This document shows, piece after piece, positions 51,995 through 60,045 of a DNA stretch of 64,000 nt. The notes below the pieces were generated by a model, which was not told the DNA's origin, did not search any database, and worked only from the letters and a program-made list of their open reading frames with translations. The DNA comes from Microbacterium allomyrinae. Its GTDB lineage: Bacteria > Actinomycetota > Actinomycetes > Actinomycetales > Microbacteriaceae. The DNA is taken from assembly GCF_020682705.1 (NCBI RefSeq), contig NZ_JAGTTN010000003.1, positions 124,001 through 188,000 on the forward strand, in the 5' to 3' direction. Positions within the stretch are counted from its first letter, which is position 1. Each line of letters begins with the position of its first letter. Made by a program: the position numbers and the translations under genes.

Positions 51995-53005
51995 TCAGAA
52001 GGTCTTGCGTGCGGTCTCGCGGCGCACGACGGGTGCGACATCGGCCGCGAAATGGTCGATGGAATCCCGCACGTTCTTCGGGGGGATCCCGCCGATGTCG
52101 ACCTGGCCCATGAATCGGTCCAACCGGAGCAATTCGTGTTGGCGGAGGATCTTGTCGACGACCTCCTGTGGGCTCCCGACGACGAGGGGACCTCGAGGTG
52201 ACGCCATCGCTTCGAACGTCGAGCGATCGAGGTGGATGCCACGTCCTTCAGCGTTGTAGGCCCGGTAATAGGGATAGAAGGTGTCGCGTGCCTCCTGCGA
52301 CGTCCGGCCGACGAAGAAGTGACTCGCCGATCCCACGCCTAGGGAACTCCGATCGTGACCGTGAAGCTCAGCGCTGCCGAAATAGGCCTGCACGACAGGG
52401 GCGAGCCCCGCAGGATCACCCCCGAGGACCGCCAGTGTCATCGGAAGCCCGAGCCGCCCAGCCCGCTCAGCACTCCGAGGAGTACCACCGACGCCGAGGC
52501 GCAGCGGGAGCCGGCGCTCCAGCCGCGGCGGGATCACCGCGCGCTCGAGCGGGGCCCGGTAGCGGCCCGACCACGACACCTCCTCCTCTCCGCGAAGCGC
52601 AAGGAACAGCCCCACCTTCTCTTCGAAGACGGCGTCGTACTCCCCTATCGGCACTCCGAAGATGTCGAAGGGCTCGGCATACGCGCTTCGGCCCGCCGTG
52701 ACCTCCGCACGCCCTCCCGAAACCAGGTCGAGCTGGGCGAAGTCCTGGTAGAGCCGCACGGGATCAAGGACGCTGAGCACCGAGACCGTGCTCGTGAGAA
52801 CGATCGACGATGTTCGTGCTGCGACCGCCGCGAGCACGACCGCGGGCGAAGCGACGGCGAAACGTGAGGTGTGATGCTCACCGATCCCGAACACATCCAG
52901 TCCCGCTCCGGCGGCGTGGACACCGTAGTCGATGATGTCTCCGATGCGGTCGCGAGCAGTCGCCGCTCCTGTTCGTTCCGCCAGGGAGTACACGCCGAGT
53001 TCCAT
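51995..53005 (-). CDS. LLM-class (luciferase-like) flavin-dependent oxidoreductase
   Basis: Protein of 336 residues with the bacterial luciferase-like TIM barrel: MELGVYSLAERTG, GEHHTSRFAVASPAVVLAAV (about 42-61), SVLDPVRLYQDFAQLDLVSGGRAE, and a C-terminal PLVVGSPQEVVDKILRQ. It binds reduced FMN, usually via F420- or FMN-dependent chemistry, and adds or removes oxygen on an unknown substrate. It is divergent from an HxlR regulator gene 48 bases away, which probably controls it. The ATG at 53005 is within a possible longer frame that would overlap that regulator. Confidence 0.88.
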   Translation of the reverse strand: MELGVYSLAERTGAATARDRIGDIIDYGVHAAGAGLDVFGIGEHHTSRFAVASPAVVLAAVAARTSSIVLTSTVSVLSVLDPVRLYQDFAQLDLVSGGRAEVTAGRSAYAEPFDIFGVPIGEYDAVFEEKVGLFLALRGEEEVSWSGRYRAPLERAVIPPRLERRLPLRLGVGGTPRSAERAGRLGLPMTLAVLGGDPAGLAPVVQAYFGSAELHGHDRSSLGVGSASHFFVGRTSQEARDTFYPYYRAYNAEGRGIHLDRSTFEAMASPRGPLVVGSPQEVVDKILRQHELLRLDRFMGQVDIGGIPPKNVRDSIDHFAADVAPVVRRETARKTF

Positions 53006-53029
53006 ACCCACAACGCTACGAATCCGATA

Positions 53030-53045
53030 GGTACCTTCTGGTAAC
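53030..53045. promoter_or_regulatory. Repeated GGTAcC/GGTAAC sites before the HxlR gene
   Basis: GGTACC (53030-53035) and GGTAAC (53040-53045) lie in the 48-bp divergent region. Because GGTACC is palindromic, the pair reads as both a direct and a near-inverted repeat. It is a candidate HxlR operator. Confidence 0.45.
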
Positions 53046-53053
53046 TTTCGGGC

Positions 53054-53422
53054 ATGGAGAACGCCCCAGGCACCGTCTTCCTCGCCGACTGTCCGGCGCG
53101 GATGGCGATCGAGATCATCGCCGACAAGTGGTCGGTCGTCACCTTGTTCGCCCTCACCGACGGTCCGAAGCGCCACAAGGATCTGGTCGTGCTCATCGGG
53201 GGAATCTCACGAAAGGTGCTCACCCAGACCCTGCGACGCCTGCAGCACAACGGCCTCATCGAACGCCACGCCTACGCAGAGGCCCCGCCGCGCGTCGAGT
53301 ACACGCTGACCGAGCTGGGCCAGACCCTCGACGAGCCGATCCGGATGCTCACCACCTGGGCGCGGGCATACGGAGAAGCCATCCTCGACCACCAGGAAGC
53401 GCGCGAGTCCGAGCGCGCCTGA
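53054..53422 (+). CDS. HxlR-family transcriptional regulator
   Basis: Protein of 122 residues. It has the winged helix of HxlR proteins (IEIIADKWSVVTLFALTDGP, RHKDLVVLIGGISRKVLTQTLRRLQHNGLIER) and an N-terminal Cys (ADCPARMA) at the place often used for redox sensing. It is divergent from the LLM flavoprotein gene and likely regulates it in response to electrophiles or oxidation. Confidence 0.92.
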   Translation: MENAPGTVFLADCPARMAIEIIADKWSVVTLFALTDGPKRHKDLVVLIGGISRKVLTQTLRRLQHNGLIERHAYAEAPPRVEYTLTELGQTLDEPIRMLTTWARAYGEAILDHQEARESERA

Positions 53423-53450
53423 GCGCGACGCGTGGCCTAGCGGCTGCGGG

Positions 53451-54032
53451 TCATCGCGGGCCGCCCGATGCCGTCGCGACGAGATTCGTCAGGAATGCCT
53501 CGGCGGCGGCATCCAGCCGCTGCCGGTCGCCGGTCGTCAGCAGGTCCAGCAGGAGCCCACGGATCGTGGCCACCACGAGAGTGGCCTCCCGCTCGGCAGT
53601 CGCGGGATCGGCGCGGCGACCCTGTGCATCGATGAGGTCGGCCTTCCAGTCGGCGACGACGTGCTCGAGGAAGTCGGCGAAAGTCTGCGGATCCTGCAAC
53701 GCGTGGCCGTACACCTCGAAGAACAGTCGGGTCTCGGCCCATCGCTCCGGATCGGCGGCCCGCTCCCACGAGGCCCGGGCCGCCGTGGCGAGGGAGCGCT
53801 CGGTGCCGGTGCGCGCCCCGACGTCGACGAAGGTGCGCTCTCGAAGACGTGCCAGCACGGCCTGGATCATCTGCTCCTTGCTGCCGAAGCGGTGTACGAG
53901 GGTCGTGGGCGAGACATCGAGGTCGGCTGCGGCCTGGCGCCACGACAACTGCCCGATGCCCTGCTTGATCACATAGGCCACGGTCGCGTCGAGCAGATCC
54001 TCGCGCCGTTGCTCATTCACTGGCCGTGCCAC
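53451..54032 (-). CDS. TetR-family transcriptional regulator
   Basis: Protein of 193 residues from GTG 54032. The helix-turn-helix (LDATVAYVIKQGIGQLSWRQAAADLDVSPTTLVHRFGSKEQMI) is at about residues 13-55; the remainder is an unassigned ligand domain. It is the last gene of the operon with the LLM flavoprotein and ABC transporter genes, 56 bases after the LLM stop. Convergent with HxlR. It probably regulates that operon. Confidence 0.87.
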   Translation of the reverse strand: MARPVNEQRREDLLDATVAYVIKQGIGQLSWRQAAADLDVSPTTLVHRFGSKEQMIQAVLARLRERTFVDVGARTGTERSLATAARASWERAADPERWAETRLFFEVYGHALQDPQTFADFLEHVVADWKADLIDAQGRRADPATAEREATLVVATIRGLLLDLLTTGDRQRLDAAAEAFLTNLVATASGGPR

Positions 54033-54088
54033 AGCACCCTCCCGACGAGTCCGCCCGCGTGCCGCACCATGTTAGCGGCACGCTCCTC

Positions 54089-55138
54089 TCAGCCCTCAGC
54101 GCTCCATCCGAGTTGCGGGGCCACCTCTGTCGCAAGAGTCGCGAGCAGCTCCTCGGTCTCGTCGGCGCCGAGGTAGAACGGCACGATGAACAGCAGCGTC
54201 GCCTCGTTGTACTCTCGCGCACGTGCGAGTGCGGCATCGCTGCCGAGGCGGTCGACGACCTCCGCCACCGATCCGAAGATGCCGCCGCCGCGGGCGAACG
54301 CCTGCGCATCGGGCACGGCCCGATCGATCCAGTGCGGCCGGCGGCCCTCGGGCACCGGCACGACCACGCGGCTGACGGCGACACGTCCTCGGGCCGCACG
54401 CCCGTGGGCATCCGCGTGCTGCTCCCACGCATCGATGTACGCCTCGATCTCGAGTGCCTGCGAAGGGCCGGCGTCGCCGACGACGACTCGGCCGTCCAGC
54501 TCACGGCCGAAGTTCGCCAGCTGGATGCCGAGGCCCAGCTCGCCCGCGCGCACGGTGCTGGTGCGCGAGCCCGTGCCGTACCACAGACGCCGTCGGAAGC
54601 CCTCTACCCGTGGATGCACGCGGAGCCCCTCGTCGACGCGGGCGAACTGCAGTGCGAACTCACCCGAGACCACAGGACCGAGCTGCGCACCCTCGATGGC
54701 GTCGAGGAATCTGCGCAGAACCAGGTCGGTGCGCGGTGTCCCGATCGGGCCGTCCTGCTCGTACGCGGCCGCGAACGACGCCGGCAGCAGCCGACCGCCG
54801 TGTCCGGCGCCGATGCCGAGCTCGAGCCGTCTGCCGCTGAGCAGATCGACGGTCGCAGCGTCCTCTGCGAGACGGATCGGATGCTCGTTGGCGATCGGCA
54901 CGGTGGCGGTGCCGATGCGGATGCGGCTGGTCTCGCGCGCGACGGCGCCGAGGAACGGGAAGACGCCCGTGAGTGCGCGCTCGAAATGACGCACGCGGTG
55001 CGTGGCGAGGTCGTAGCCGAGGTCTTCGCCGATGCGGAAGAGCCGGATCGAATCCTCCAGCGCCGCCGCGGCGCTCTGGCCGGGCTGATCGTAGGTGCCG
55101 GGGATGAGGAATGCCAGGCGGAGGGCGTGGGTGGTCAC
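54089..55138 (-). CDS. LLM-class flavin-dependent oxidoreductase
   Basis: Protein of 349 residues with a luciferase-like barrel: LRLAFLIPGTYDQPG, RVRHFERALTGVFPFLGAVARETSRIRIGTATVP, and DLLSGRRLELGIGAG. GTG 55138 starts 31 bases after the ATPase stop. Encoded with an uptake system, it probably oxidises the imported compound, as flavin monooxygenases do for sulfonates, amines or chelates. No direct substrate evidence. Confidence 0.87.
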   Translation of the reverse strand: MTTHALRLAFLIPGTYDQPGQSAAAALEDSIRLFRIGEDLGYDLATHRVRHFERALTGVFPFLGAVARETSRIRIGTATVPIANEHPIRLAEDAATVDLLSGRRLELGIGAGHGGRLLPASFAAAYEQDGPIGTPRTDLVLRRFLDAIEGAQLGPVVSGEFALQFARVDEGLRVHPRVEGFRRRLWYGTGSRTSTVRAGELGLGIQLANFGRELDGRVVVGDAGPSQALEIEAYIDAWEQHADAHGRAARGRVAVSRVVVPVPEGRRPHWIDRAVPDAQAFARGGGIFGSVAEVVDRLGSDAALARAREYNEATLLFIVPFYLGADETEELLATLATEVAPQLGWSAEG

Positions 55139-55169
55139 GGGCGGGGTCTCTTTCGCTGGGTGGGAGGGA

Positions 55170-56306
55170 TCAGGATCGCGGGGACACGGCGTGCATCTGC
55201 GACCAGTCGATGCTCACGTCGGCGCGCCATCCGGCCGCCTGCAGCTTCGCGCGGGGATCGCGGTCCCATTCGGTGGGCGAGAGCACGCCCGACAATGCCG
55301 TTCCGGCGAGGGTGAACCGCGCGGTGTACCCGGTGCTGCTCTCGGTCAGCTCGGTCACCGCGACGTCGCGGAAGCGCGCGGCAGTCGGCGGCCCGGCCGA
55401 GAAGGATGAGCCGTGCTCGGCGGGGTGGACGAGGATGCTCCGCGCCCGGCCGACGAGTACGACGCGGGCGCCTTCGTCGAAGCGATCCGTCACACGCACC
55501 GAGGCTCGCACCTCATCGGCGATGCGCACCGACTGGGCGCCGGGACCGTCATCGCCCATCACGGTGGCGTCCACGCGGTTGTCGAATCCGCGCAGCACCG
55601 CGAACGAGTCGCTGCCGGGGTGGGCGAAGAAGTCGGGGACGCTGGCGGCGGGGCTGACGCGACCCTCGTCGACGACCGCGATGCGATCGGCGAGCACCGC
55701 TGCCTCTGCGTTGTCGTGCGTGACGTAGACCGCGGTGAAGCCCAGCTCGCGGTGGAGCCGGCGGATCTCGGCGCGCAGCTCGATGCGCAGCGCGGAGTCG
55801 AGGTTGGAGAGGGGCTCGTCGAACAGGAGGAGCCCGGGCTGGGCGACGATCGCGCGCGCGAGTGCGACGCGTTGCTGCTGCCCGCCGGAGAGCTGACCGA
55901 TCTGCCGGTCGGCGTAACGCTCCATGTGCACCAGGTCGAGGGCGTGCCGTGCGCGGGTGCGGATGTCGGCGCGAGGGCGGTGGCGACGGGCACGCAGCGG
56001 ATACTCGACGTTCTGCGCGACGCTCAGGTGGGGCCACAGCGCGTAGCTCTGGAACACGAAGCCCAGCGACCGCTTGTTCGCGGGCACGGTCGAGGCGGCC
56101 GCAGAGACGACCTTCCCGTCGAAGGCGATCGTTCCGGAGTCGACGCGTTCGAGGCCCGCGATCAGCCGCAGGAGCGTCGACTTCCCCGAGCCGCTGGACC
56201 CCAGCAGCACGATGAATTCGCCGTCGTCGATCTCGAGATCGACCTCGTGGAGCACGCGATGGCGGCCGTAGTCTTTCGAGACCCGGCTCACCGAGATGGC
56301 TGTCAT
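55170..56306 (-). CDS. ABC transporter ATPase (CysA/PotA/FbpC type)
   Basis: Protein of 378 residues from ATG 56306, overlapping the permease stop. Walker A GSSGSGKST, signature [15 protein letters not shown], Walker B LLLFDEPLSNLD and the H-loop YVTHDNAEA are all present. The C-terminal part (about 240-378) resembles a TOBE-like regulatory domain. It belongs with the two-domain permease and SBP encoded upstream. The tip of a longer frame to 56402 shadows the permease. Confidence 0.92.
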   Translation of the reverse strand: MTAISVSRVSKDYGRHRVLHEVDLEIDDGEFIVLLGSSGSGKSTLLRLIAGLERVDSGTIAFDGKVVSAAASTVPANKRSLGFVFQSYALWPHLSVAQNVEYPLRARRHRPRADIRTRARHALDLVHMERYADRQIGQLSGGQQQRVALARAIVAQPGLLLFDEPLSNLDSALRIELRAEIRRLHRELGFTAVYVTHDNAEAAVLADRIAVVDEGRVSPAASVPDFFAHPGSDSFAVLRGFDNRVDATVMGDDGPGAQSVRIADEVRASVRVTDRFDEGARVVLVGRARSILVHPAEHGSSFSAGPPTAARFRDVAVTELTESSTGYTARFTLAGTALSGVLSPTEWDRDPRAKLQAAGWRADVSIDWSQMHAVSPRS

Positions 56307-58078
56307 GAGAGGGAATTCTCCATTCGCGACGTGAGAGGAAGGGCCCGCGCGCTGCGACGGATGGCGCCGAAACGCCGGAAGGCGCTTCGCGACAGGAGCC
56401 ATGCGACGGCGCAGGTGGCGAGCACGGCCAGGAACAGCACCGTGAGAGCTGCGGCGGCAGCGCGGTCACCGCTGGAGAACATCGTCGAGACCAGTTGCAT
56501 GAAGAGAGGATTCCCCGGGGCTCCGAGAAGAAGCGGGATCTCGAGGTTTCCGAACATCAGCAGCGCGGCGATGAACCATCCGCTGAGCAGGCTCGGGAGC
56601 AGGAGCGGCACGGTGAAGCGCAGGAACGCGGTCACCCGGTTTGCACCGGCGACGACGGCCGCGTGTTCGAACTCGATGGATATCTGCCGCAGCGAGCCGT
56701 GAAGGATCTGACTGAGCACCGGAATGGCCACCGCGACCAGCGCGATGAATGCCAGGGCGTTGGTGCCGTAGAGGGAGCTCAGGCCGGGCAGCGTCGTGTA
56801 GGCCCAGGTCATCCCGAGCGCCTGGACGACCCCCGGCATCCCGAGCGCGATGAGGAAGATGACTCCGATGACCGCACCGAGCCCCCGGGCACCGGCGCGC
56901 AGGCGTGCGACGGCGACGGCGAGCGCGATGAGCACTGCGGCCAGTCCTCCGACGACCGCGATGAATGCGGAGTTCTGGGCGGCACCGGTCAGCGTGGTGA
57001 ATCCGAACGCCCGCTGGTACGCGGCGACGCCGAACTGGGTGAGATCGCCGGGCACGATGGTGACCGAGGCGAGCACCGTCGAGACGATCGGGATGACCAC
57101 GGTCAGACAGAAGAAGAGCGCGATCGCAAGGGTGAGGGGGATCCGCCACCGGCGGACCTCGATCACGCCGCCGGGTGCGCCGCGTCCGCGGAGCGTCGTG
57201 ACGTCGCGTTCGCCGACCCCGCGAGCATGGATGGCGCCGAGCGCCAGAGCCAGTCCGATGGTGACGACCCCGAGCACGCCGGCAGCTCCGTAGTCGGGTG
57301 GCGAGGAGTTGACGATCGCGTCGACGACCGCAGTCATGAGAAACACCGGTTCGGCCCCGATGATGTAGGGCTCGGTGAACACCTGCAGGTCGATGACGAA
57401 CGACACCACCGCGATGAATCCGACGATCGGCCACACCAGCGGCATCGTCACACGCAACAGGGTGCGCGCCCGTCCGGCGCCGGACACCCGCGACGCCTCG
57501 GCGAGCTCGGCCCCCACGCGCGAGAAGCTGCCGGTGAAACGGAAGTAGCACAGCTGCGCCCCTGCCAGGGAGACGAGCAGGATCACCCCGCCCCAGCTCG
57601 TGATGTCGACGAGCACGAGCTCGCTGTTTCCGGTCATCGTCCGGGCGATGGTGTTGATCAGGCCGCTGTGCGGGTCGGCGGCGATCGACCATCCCATCGC
57701 CCGGATGGTCGGGATGATCACGAGCCCGAGCGCGACGAGCGGGGTGATGAGCGTGCGAACGGGCAGGTCGGTGCGGTCTCGGACGAAGGCGAGCGCGCCC
57801 CCCACGATCAGCGAGATCGGGGTGCAGCACACCGCGAGCACGACGGAGTTCACCAGCGCACCCGACGCCCACACCGACGGCCAGAATTCGCGGTAGTTCT
57901 CCAGCGTCCACGTGCCGTCGGCCGCGCTGGGAGAACCCGAGCGGAAGCTGCCGTACACGACGGCGCCGACCGGCAGCACGAGCAGAACCGCCAGAATGGC
58001 GATCAGGGCGCTCACCGCGACGATGCGTCCGGTCGGGACGCGCCGCGCCGCGCTCTCAACCCGCGTTCTGTGCACCAT
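56303..58078 (-). CDS. Two-domain ABC transporter permease (FbpB type)
   Basis: Membrane protein of 591 residues with two permease domains in one chain (about 10-285 and 320-580). Each has a set of helices and an ATPase contact loop (ELAEASRVSGAGRARTLLRVTMPLVWP and EFEHAAVVAGANRVTAFLRFTVPLLLP). Single-chain permeases of this size are typical of iron(III), thiamine or phosphonate-type importers. The start overlaps the 3' end of the SBP gene by 23 bases. Confidence 0.92.
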   Translation of the reverse strand: MVHRTRVESAARRVPTGRIVAVSALIAILAVLLVLPVGAVVYGSFRSGSPSAADGTWTLENYREFWPSVWASGALVNSVVLAVCCTPISLIVGGALAFVRDRTDLPVRTLITPLVALGLVIIPTIRAMGWSIAADPHSGLINTIARTMTGNSELVLVDITSWGGVILLVSLAGAQLCYFRFTGSFSRVGAELAEASRVSGAGRARTLLRVTMPLVWPIVGFIAVVSFVIDLQVFTEPYIIGAEPVFLMTAVVDAIVNSSPPDYGAAGVLGVVTIGLALALGAIHARGVGERDVTTLRGRGAPGGVIEVRRWRIPLTLAIALFFCLTVVIPIVSTVLASVTIVPGDLTQFGVAAYQRAFGFTTLTGAAQNSAFIAVVGGLAAVLIALAVAVARLRAGARGLGAVIGVIFLIALGMPGVVQALGMTWAYTTLPGLSSLYGTNALAFIALVAVAIPVLSQILHGSLRQISIEFEHAAVVAGANRVTAFLRFTVPLLLPSLLSGWFIAALLMFGNLEIPLLLGAPGNPLFMQLVSTMFSSGDRAAAAALTVLFLAVLATCAVAWLLSRSAFRRFGAIRRSARALPLTSRMENSLS

Positions 58079-59213
58079 CGGGGTAGAGCGAGGGGGCGAG
58101 CTCGGCGGCGCGATCGGTGTACTCCACGACCTTGTCGAACGGGATCTGCTGGGGCTTGGTGATTCCCGACAGCAGCGGGTTCTCCGGCACGCCGTTCACG
58201 GTGGGGTTGAAGTAGGTGCCCGACGAGATCGCCTCCTGCGCGACCTGGGTGAGGAGGAACGCGGCGAACAGGCGTGCGGCGCTCGGATGCGGCGCGTTCT
58301 CGAGGACCGACGTCCACACCGAGTTCGCCCGGGTGACGTCGCTGTCGATGAAGTCGAGCGGCTGACCCTGGGCCTTGAGCGTGAACGAGAGCACCGCCGG
58401 GCCGAACAGACTCAGGTCGTACTCGCCAGAAGCGACTCCGCCGGCGTAGGTCGACTGGTTGTTGGTCACCGCACCGTTGGCGGCGACGGCGGCGAACGCG
58501 TCTCGATCGAACTCCTCGACGCCCTCGTCTTCGAGATAGAGCGCGAGCGCGATCGCTCCCTGCACCTGGCTCTGGCCTGGCCCGAGTACCCGGAACCGGC
58601 CCTTCCACTCCGGCTCGGCGAGCTCTTCGAGGGTCGTCGGCACGGATTCGGCGCTGAGCTCCGACGTGTTGAAGGTCAGGCCCGTGTATCCCTGCGAGAC
58701 CTCGTAGGCCTGACCCTCGGGATCGCGGAAGTTCTCCTGGTCCGACAGATCGTCGGCACCGGCCGGTATGAAGTCGGCGAGGCGGTCGTCCTGCTGCAGC
58801 TGGTAGAGCTCGGGGATGCTGCTGAGCGCGACGTCGCTGGCTCGGCTGCCGCTGCGCTCCTCTGCGGCGATCTTCTCCGCCAGCGGGGTGGAGGAGACGT
58901 CGATGGCCACCACGTCGATCTCGGGGAACGTCTCTTCGAACAGGGCCACCACCGTGCCGAATCCCTTGGCATCGGGCTGGTCGAACGCTGCGGCGTTGAG
59001 GGTGGTGACACCCACGGTGGTCTCACCGTCGCCGACCGCCGCGGCGTAGAGCTCGTCGAGCTGATCGCGCACCGCGGCGCGCTCGGCGTCCAGGCCTGCA
59101 ACGGAGACGGCTGCCTCCGGCTCAGGGGTGCTCGAACACCCCGCCAGGAGCGACAGAGCGAGACCGCCGGCGGCGGTGAGGCAGAGCAGACGAGAGGGCG
59201 CGCGGAGAGGCAT
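58056..59213 (-). CDS. Extracellular solute-binding lipoprotein (iron/thiamine-type family)
   Basis: Protein of 385 residues. A signal peptide with lipobox LLAGC is followed by an SBP domain: LFEETFPEIDVVAIDVSSTP, GQAYEVSQGYTGLTFNTSEL, EEPEWKG-like LAEPEWKGRFRV, and YFNPTVNGVPENPLLSG. This is the family of ferric, thiamine and similar periplasmic binding proteins. ATG 59213 has CAGGAG upstream; a longer frame would remove the signal peptide from the N-terminus. The actual ligand may be linked to the LLM flavoprotein in the operon. Confidence 0.88.
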   Translation of the reverse strand: MPLRAPSRLLCLTAAGGLALSLLAGCSSTPEPEAAVSVAGLDAERAAVRDQLDELYAAAVGDGETTVGVTTLNAAAFDQPDAKGFGTVVALFEETFPEIDVVAIDVSSTPLAEKIAAEERSGSRASDVALSSIPELYQLQQDDRLADFIPAGADDLSDQENFRDPEGQAYEVSQGYTGLTFNTSELSAESVPTTLEELAEPEWKGRFRVLGPGQSQVQGAIALALYLEDEGVEEFDRDAFAAVAANGAVTNNQSTYAGGVASGEYDLSLFGPAVLSFTLKAQGQPLDFIDSDVTRANSVWTSVLENAPHPSAARLFAAFLLTQVAQEAISSGTYFNPTVNGVPENPLLSGITKPQQIPFDKVVEYTDRAAELAPSLYPDGAQNAG

Positions 59214-59343
59214 GGAGGCTCCTGGTTCGGGGTGTTCGCGAGAGACAGCGAAATAGTAATACGCCCGTTCAAGGAACTCGGGTCGAGCCCCGACTCTTTT
59301 CGCAACACGGTCTCGCTCGCGGGGTGAGCGGGGCGCGGATCGC

Positions 59344-59955
59344 CTACGGGGCGGGGACCGGCGTCGCGGCGGAGCATTCCGGCGTGAGGGCCTGAACGCT
59401 TCCCGCGCCGTAGTTGCGGGCACCGCTGTCGGCGCGGAGCACGAACCACACCCGGTAGGTGGGCGAGCCGCAGACGACGTCTTCGGCGAGGGTCACCTCG
59501 AACGTGAACTCCAGGCTCGATCCGACCGCGAGGTCGCCGACGGGCAGCCCGCCGTCGCTGTCGAGCGCGGCGCGCTCCTGGGCATCCACCGGGTGCTCGA
59601 CGCCGGACTCGACGAGCCGGACCTCGCTCACGCGCCCGATGTCACTCGAGTCGGAGAGCACCAGGTGGGTGTCCTCGAGAGGCTCGGACGTCGTGACGGA
59701 TGCCGTGAACCGCACCGAAGCGCCGGGATCGGCCGTCGTGGTGGCGGCGCGGTCGACGGATCCGCTCGCGTCGTCGGGCTGCTCGACGATGAAGGCGATC
59801 TCTTCGGCGTACGGCACGATGGCCTCGCCCCACGCGGCGGCCGACGACGGCACGGGCACCTCCTGCGGCGCCGCGGTGCAGGAGGGGAGCAGTGCCGCCG
59901 CCCCGACCGCCCCGGTCAGTGCCGCGATCATCCGTCCGATCGTCGTCGCGCGCAT
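59344..59955 (-). CDS. Hypothetical secreted lipoprotein
   Basis: Protein of 203 residues from ATG 59955, with GGGAGG a few bases upstream. A signal peptide carries lipobox LLPSC. The mature part is beta-rich (SVRFTASVTTSEPLEDTHLVL, SSLEFTFEVTLAED) with two cysteines near the C-terminus (VVCGSPTYRVWF, LTPEC). No family is recognised. It is divergent from the SEDS-PBP gene. Confidence 0.72.
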   Translation of the reverse strand: MRATTIGRMIAALTGAVGAAALLPSCTAAPQEVPVPSSAAAWGEAIVPYAEEIAFIVEQPDDASGSVDRAATTTADPGASVRFTASVTTSEPLEDTHLVLSDSSDIGRVSEVRLVESGVEHPVDAQERAALDSDGGLPVGDLAVGSSLEFTFEVTLAEDVVCGSPTYRVWFVLRADSGARNYGAGSVQALTPECSAATPVPAP

Positions 59956-60045
59956 CTCGCCTCCCGATCTCACTATGCCGTGCTCGCCCCGGTGCCGGCG
60001 CACGGCGTGCGCGCGCGCCGGGGAGGGCCGTGGTGCGATGACCGC

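Noticed and set aside
56495..58162. A 555-residue open frame on the + strand
   Set aside because: It is antisense to the two-domain permease and composed mostly of Asp, Glu, Arg and His, as expected for a shadow of membrane helices.
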